From positions 274,733 to 338,732 of the forward strand of contig NZ_CADFGE010000010.1 in the NCBI RefSeq assembly GCF_902833645.1: 64,000 nucleotides of DNA. Direction: 5' to 3'. Source of the DNA: Paraburkholderia fungorum (GTDB lineage Bacteria; Pseudomonadota; Gammaproteobacteria; Burkholderiales; Burkholderiaceae). The notes beneath the pieces are model-generated. The model made no database searches, was not told the origin of the DNA, and was given only the letters and a program-made list of their open reading frames with translations. Numbering within the stretch: the first letter of the stretch is position 1; the number at the start of each line of letters is the position of its first letter. A program made the translations under genes and the position numbers. This document shows, one piece after another, positions 60,055-64,000 of the stretch.

Positions 60055-61233
60055 TCAGAACCGATGCCGCATTCCCAGCGCCACCACTGCCTGCCGATCG
60101 CTCGACGAAGCCGCCAGCGAGTAGATCGACGCATTGCCCAGCACCGCGATGCCGTCCGCACCCGACACGTGCTGATACACACCTTCCAGATACACATCGG
60201 TCCGGCGCGACAACGCATAGTCCGCCTGCAACATGAACTGATTCCACTTTGGCGCGACGCTCCTGCCGTCGTCGCTGAAATGCCCGTCGGTGAACGTGTA
60301 CGAGCCGCCCAGCGTGAACGCCGGTGTAATCGCGTAGCGCGCATTCAGTTCGTAGTTGTTGAAGGTCAGCATATCGCCGTTGAGCGTGGAATACGCACCA
60401 CCCTGGGTGATCTGATGCGGATCGTCGAGCATCGTTCGTGTGAAGACGAGGCCAACAGTCGCCGCGCCGAACGTATAGCGGCCCGCCGCGCCGAGGATGC
60501 GCTGGCGCGCGCCGGTAAAGACCGCGTCGCCGTCGCTGCTGCTCACCGCGCCGCCGGTATTGCTGGGTTGATTGACGCCACCCGGCTGGTTCACCTGCAG
60601 ATAGGCCAGCGCCAGATTGAACGGACCGCCGGCCCATTGCGCGCCGAGGCTATAGGCGTTGTTGTTGCTGAAACCGCCGGCCGCATTGCTGAACGCATAA
60701 GCACCGCCGACCGTGAAGCCGTCATACGTCGCGCTGCGGAATTTCAGCGCATTGTTCATGCGCAGATCGTTATTGAGGTTGTCGTTATCGAAGGGATGGT
60801 CGGCGATATTGCCGCCGAAACCCGAACCCGTTGCCGAAAGCGGCGCGACGAAATCAACGAGGAAGTCATATTGCCGGCCCATCGTCACGGTGCCCCACTG
60901 TTTGCTTGCGATACCGACCCACGCCTGACGGCCGAATTCGTCGCCGCCATTGGAGAACTTGCCGCTGTCGATATTAAAACCGTTCTCCAGGTCGAAGACC
61001 GCGCTCAGTCCGCCGCCCAGGTCTTCGTTGCCACGCAGGCCCCAGCGGTCGGTACTGACATTGCCGCTCTCCATCATCCAGTTGCTTTTGCCGCCCGTGG
61101 CCGTTTTCTGATTGCTGATGTAGTCGATGCCCGTATCGAGGGTCCCGTAGAGCGTGACACTGCTTTGCGCGTGCGCCGCCGCACCGAAGGTGCCTGCCAG
61201 CGCGACGAGCGTGGTTACCAATGCTTTATTCAT
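60055..61233 (-). CDS. Gram-negative general porin
   Basis: This 392-residue porin has a signal peptide (ALVTTLVALAGTFGAAAHA) and starts QSSVTLYGTLDTGIDYISN. It contains RWGLRGNEDLGGGLSAVFDL and WGTVTMGRQYDFLVDF, and ends GMRHRF. All are standard for Burkholderia trimeric porins. The ATG at 61233 was chosen because the signal peptide starts there; an extension to about 61332 is not supported. It is monocistronic and ends at the shared terminator. Confidence 0.95.
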   Translation of the reverse strand: MNKALVTTLVALAGTFGAAAHAQSSVTLYGTLDTGIDYISNQKTATGGKSNWMMESGNVSTDRWGLRGNEDLGGGLSAVFDLENGFNIDSGKFSNGGDEFGRQAWVGIASKQWGTVTMGRQYDFLVDFVAPLSATGSGFGGNIADHPFDNDNLNNDLRMNNALKFRSATYDGFTVGGAYAFSNAAGGFSNNNAYSLGAQWAGGPFNLALAYLQVNQPGGVNQPSNTGGAVSSSDGDAVFTGARQRILGAAGRYTFGAATVGLVFTRTMLDDPHQITQGGAYSTLNGDMLTFNNYELNARYAITPAFTLGGSYTFTDGHFSDDGRSVAPKWNQFMLQADYALSRRTDVYLEGVYQHVSGADGIAVLGNASIYSLAASSSDRQAVVALGMRHRF

Positions 61234-61559
61234 GTTTGATTCCGGGTAAGAGAAGGCGCCGGCCCGCGCATTGACGGACCGATCCCGCACACCGTGCGGG
61301 TAGCCGCAATGTAGATTTGCGCGATGACACACCCGTGATCAAAACCGGCCGATTCATGAAACGTTTTTTATGTTCATGACATGTGACCGAAGGCCCTTTA
61401 AAACAATACCGCGACGACGCCTGAACAGATAAATATCTTTTCATGCACACATCGCCGAACCGCTAAAGCCGGGTGACTATCCTTCTCATCAACCGATCCA
61501 CGAATGCATTGCGGTTCGCGCATCGGCCCCAACCAATTTTATTTGTGAGGATTACGAAC
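61234..61559. other. Divergent promoter region between porin and DUF4148 genes
   Basis: These 326 bases hold no gene. They must carry both divergent promoters. An imperfect dyad TCATGAAAC / GTTCATGA lies at 61354-61379 with a T-rich centre. No certain -35/-10 pair was recognised. Confidence 0.5.
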
Positions 61560-61835
61560 ATGAAATCTCTGACGCTCGCCATCGCTTTCATCGGTGCAAC
61601 CGCAACGGCTTCCGCCTTCGCTCAATCGACCACCGCGCCCGCACAGCAAAACGCCGCGCCGGCGATGCAAGTGGCACAGAACAGCACGACCGGGAGCAAC
61701 GGTGCAGGATCGTGGGTTGCGCCTTACGGTCAGGCGACCGCCGGGAAGACGCGTGCACAGGTTTATCAGGAGCTGGTGCATGCGGAGAAAGACGGCCAGC
61801 TCGCCTACCTGAACTCGACCCTTTACGCTCACTGA
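61560..61835 (+). CDS. DUF4148 family small exported protein
   Basis: This 91-residue protein has a signal peptide (MKSLTLAIAFIGATATASAF, cut near FAQS), a Gln/Ala-rich middle and the DUF4148 core GKTRAQVYQELVHAEKDGQL near the C-terminus. GAGG precedes the ATG. Such small secreted proteins are abundant in Burkholderia-group genomes and have no known function. It may be cotranscribed with the small lipoprotein gene downstream. Confidence 0.9.
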   Translation: MKSLTLAIAFIGATATASAFAQSTTAPAQQNAAPAMQVAQNSTTGSNGAGSWVAPYGQATAGKTRAQVYQELVHAEKDGQLAYLNSTLYAH

Positions 61836-61922
61836 TCCCGATGAACAATTAAGGCGGGTGAATGATTTCACCCGGCTTAATCGTTAATCGCACCGCTCCG
61901 ACCTCCTGCCCCGAAAACGTCA

Positions 61923-62081
61923 ATGACCCTCCGTACCGCGATCAAACGATCTGCTTGCTTCGCTGTTGCCGCTGCCGCAGCCGGCCTGCTGTTATCCGGT
62001 TGCGCAACGACAACGACACCCACCAGCGCCGACAACTGTGTCGGTCCACCGAGTTACTGCAACGTCTATTTTGGTTCATGA
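61923..62081 (+). CDS. Small lipoprotein, 52 residues
   Basis: This short gene encodes MTLRTAIKRSACFAVAAAAA followed by GLLLSGCATTTT, a clear lipoprotein signal with lipobox LLSGC. The mature peptide is only about 26 residues, containing DNCVGPPSYCNVYFGS with two Cys. It lies 87 bases after the DUF4148 gene and is followed by a terminator. Function is unknown; tiny lipoproteins of this kind may be structural or stress related. Confidence 0.75.
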   Translation: MTLRTAIKRSACFAVAAAAAGLLLSGCATTTTPTSADNCVGPPSYCNVYFGS

Positions 62082-62090
62082 ACGAACGAA

Positions 62091-62128
62091 AAAAGAGCGC
62101 GCCACCCCTTCGGGCAGCGCGCTCTTTT
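62091..62128. terminator. Bidirectional rho-independent terminator
   Basis: A 12-base stem AAAAGAGCGCGC / GCGCGCTCTTTT encloses a 14-base loop. It lies between the small lipoprotein gene and the convergent porin gene and has A and T runs on both sides. Confidence 0.94.
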
Positions 62129-62145
62129 ATTTGACGCGGCGGCTT

Positions 62146-63261
62146 TTAGAACGAGTGTCGAATCCCCACCCGTCCGACGACCTGCTTGCCGTCCGACGAC
62201 GGATCGAAACCCGCGATCTGCGCAACGGCGCCGCCGCTGGCCTTCTGCAGTGCCGCAAGCGCATAGATGGCCGTGCGCTTGGACAGTTCGTATTCCGCGC
62301 TCAGATTGAGTTGTTGATACTTCGGTTCCTGATTGGTTGCGTGATCGCGGCCATCCGTGTAGGTGTAACCGGCGGCCAGGTTCAGCTGACTGGTCGCCGC
62401 GAAGGTGCCGGCAATTTCGTAGTTCTGGAATTTGACGTCCTGTCCTGCATCGCCTTGCTGGAAGTTGACGTTGGTGAAGTTGCCCATCATCTTGAACTTG
62501 CCGATCTGATACGAAGCACCGGCTGCGAAGATACCCTGGCTGCGGGCATTGGCGAGATAGTTGCCGTACACCGCGTTGGTGTAGCCTGTGCCGTTCTGAT
62601 AACTCTGGATCGACTGCTCCGGATCGTTGACGCGCAGATAGCCGGCCCCCATGGAGAACTGTCCATTCGTGTACGAGGCTGCCGCGCTATAGGCGGAGTT
62701 ATTCGAGAACTGCCCGGCCTGGCCGCCGAACGAATAGAGCGCTTCACCGGTGAAGCCGCCGATGGTGGGACTCGTGTACTTCACTGAGTTGCTGACAGCG
62801 AAGCCGTTATCGAGGTTGTCCATGTCATTGGGGTGGGAGAAATACCAGCCGCCGTAGCTATCGTTGAGCGAGTACGGCTCGATAAGATCGACGACCGGGT
62901 CCCACTGCCGGCCGATCGTGACTGTACCGGCCGTTTGACTGGCGAGGCCGACGTAGGCATTACGGGAGAAGGCGAGGCCGCTGCCCAGGCTGCCGTTAGT
63001 CGAGTTGAAGCCGCTTTCCAGGTCGAACACGGCGGCGAGGCCTCCGCCTAGATCTTCCTTGCCCCTGAGGCCCCAACGGCTTCCTGCGCTGACGCCGCTG
63101 GCCATTTGATAGAGATGGTTGCCGTTGACGTTGCTCGCGAAGTCGATACCTGTATCGAGGATACCGTAGAGCGTGACGCTGCTTTGCGCATGCGCGGCGG
63201 AAACGGCACCGACACAGAGCAGTGCCCCGACCAGATGTGTCAGTTTCATCGTTTTTTTCAT
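62146..63261 (-). CDS. Gram-negative general porin
   Basis: This 371-residue porin has a signal peptide (LVGALLCVGAVSAAHA) and starts QSSVTLYGILDTGIDFASN. It contains RWGLRGKEDLGGGLAAVFDL, GTVTIGRQWDPVVDL and the C-terminal GIRHSF. It is similar in layout to the porin at 60055, from which it is separated by the DUF4148 and lipoprotein genes. An ATG four codons later is an alternative start. Its promoter must lie between the start and repeat element 4. Confidence 0.95.
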   Translation of the reverse strand: MKKTMKLTHLVGALLCVGAVSAAHAQSSVTLYGILDTGIDFASNVNGNHLYQMASGVSAGSRWGLRGKEDLGGGLAAVFDLESGFNSTNGSLGSGLAFSRNAYVGLASQTAGTVTIGRQWDPVVDLIEPYSLNDSYGGWYFSHPNDMDNLDNGFAVSNSVKYTSPTIGGFTGEALYSFGGQAGQFSNNSAYSAAASYTNGQFSMGAGYLRVNDPEQSIQSYQNGTGYTNAVYGNYLANARSQGIFAAGASYQIGKFKMMGNFTNVNFQQGDAGQDVKFQNYEIAGTFAATSQLNLAAGYTYTDGRDHATNQEPKYQQLNLSAEYELSKRTAIYALAALQKASGGAVAQIAGFDPSSDGKQVVGRVGIRHSF

Positions 63262-63367
63262 GAATCACCTTTTCATTTAAATAAGGATGCCTTGCGGAAC
63301 TGTGTGACTACCGGGTGAATATATCGAGGCCAGAAACGGTCGCCGCTGCAAGACAGACTTTCAGTTT

Positions 63368-63934
63368 TTTTGTTGGGTTTTTTGCCTGTGGCACTTCCTG
63401 GATTTGGGTTTTTGGGATTTTTTTACCGTTGGCGGGTTGGTCTGTTGTTGGTCTTTTTTTAGCCTTTGGCCTTTCCTTGATTTGTTAGTGGTCTATTAGC
63501 GTTGCCCCTGTGCGGGGCGGCACTTACTTTCTTTGCCGCCGCAAAGAAAGTAAGCAAAGAAAGCGGCTCACACCGCTAATTCTTAAGCGGGTCCCCCGCG
63601 CAGCCACGGTAGTGGCACATCTGGAATCCGTGCCCCCGCACACTCCGCGCCGTTGACAAAGGACTCATCAGCTCCCACTCCGCACTACGTGCGTCGCGGA
63701 CGGGTCTGCCAGGGAAACCCACCGATGCTTTGCATAACTGATTGTTTTGAAACCAGGTATCGGCGCGCGCAGCGCCGCCGGAGGTATGACTGCTTTGTCA
63801 CTAAAGCGGAATGTGCGAGCCGACAGATTCCAGATGCACCACTACCGTGGCTGTGCGGGGGACCCGCTTATGAGCTGGCGGTGTAAAGCCGCTTTCTTTG
63901 CTTACTTTCTTTGCGGCGGTGTGTGTCAAGGTAG
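63368..63934. repeat. Long palindromic repeat, element 4 (variant subfamily, truncated right arm)
   Basis: The blocks of elements 1-3 recur, but the hairpin reads CTTACTTTCTTTGC / GCAAAGAAAGTAAG: shorter by one T and with C-to-T changes matched by G-to-A on the other side. The right arm carries the same variant (GCTTACTTTCTTTGCGGCGG) but breaks off around 63922-63934, before the second half of its hairpin. It lies upstream of the porin gene. Beyond it, up to 64000, nothing was recognised. Confidence 0.82.
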
Positions 63935-64000
63935 TTGTCGCCTGAACCGTTACGCTGCCTGCTTGTATCTGTGAGCCGATGCCAGGGTGCGCTCCGGATT

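Overview
The window reads as chromosomal DNA of a Burkholderia-group betaproteobacterium, most probably Paraburkholderia. The grounds are very GC-rich coding DNA, four Burkholderia-type general porins, a DUF4148 protein, a 3-hydroxyanthranilate meta-cleavage operon of the nba type, and several copies of a long palindromic repeat. No tRNA, rRNA, transposase, phage gene or CRISPR array was seen.

Region by region. (1) 1-1415: an argP-like LysR regulator, cut by the window edge, divergent from an argO/LysE exporter. (2) 1462-17370, all minus strand: one long exopolysaccharide operon. In transcription order it is wecB, a BcsB-like protein, an NfrB-like glycosyltransferase with a C-terminal MshEN (c-di-GMP type) region, an NfrA-like TPR/outer-membrane protein, AlgF-like, two AlgX/AlgJ-like SGNH proteins, an MBOAT acyltransferase, a DltC-like carrier protein, a DltA-like D-alanine ligase, and a lipoprotein with a possible TIM-barrel hydrolase fold. 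It looks like an N4-glycan-receptor (NGR) type ManNAc polymer system joined to a Dlt/Alg hybrid acylation module. This is the most novel item in the window. (3) 17920-19325: a DUF523 protein and repeat element 1. (4) 19336-32980: a GntR-centred catabolic region with an ABC importer, two VOC proteins, an FAH-family hydrolase, a DapA-family lyase, an alpha/beta hydrolase, a 2-hydroxyacid dehydrogenase, two porins, an LVIVD-repeat periplasmic protein and a cytochrome c. GTATAC sites lie in three of its promoter regions. The substrate is unknown.

(5) 33908-43855, minus strand: a permease, kynureninase and a complete 3-hydroxyanthranilate meta pathway (nbaE-H-J-I-G-F-C-D order) converting 3-hydroxyanthranilate to pyruvate and acetyl-CoA. 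It is bracketed by repeat elements 2 and 3, whose right halves are almost identical. A GGTAT-N11-ATACC LysR-type box lies just upstream, and a LysR gene (44856-45809) lies beyond element 3. (6) 46013-51831: DUF1328, a GNAT acetyltransferase, a LysR/EamA exporter pair, an unusual solitary RmlC-like protein, a GlxA-type AraC regulator, an AT-rich gap and a small hypothetical gene. (7) 52077-59909: a LysR regulator, an OmpR-family response regulator with no kinase beside it, and a permease-adaptor-outer-membrane RND efflux operon. (8) 60055-64000: two porins, DUF4148, a 52-residue lipoprotein, and repeat element 4 of a variant subfamily.

Start sites were chosen by ribosome-binding sites, ATGA/GTGA overlaps and family alignment. 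Several differ from the longest possible reading frame. Functions rest on motif recognition by eye; no database search was run.
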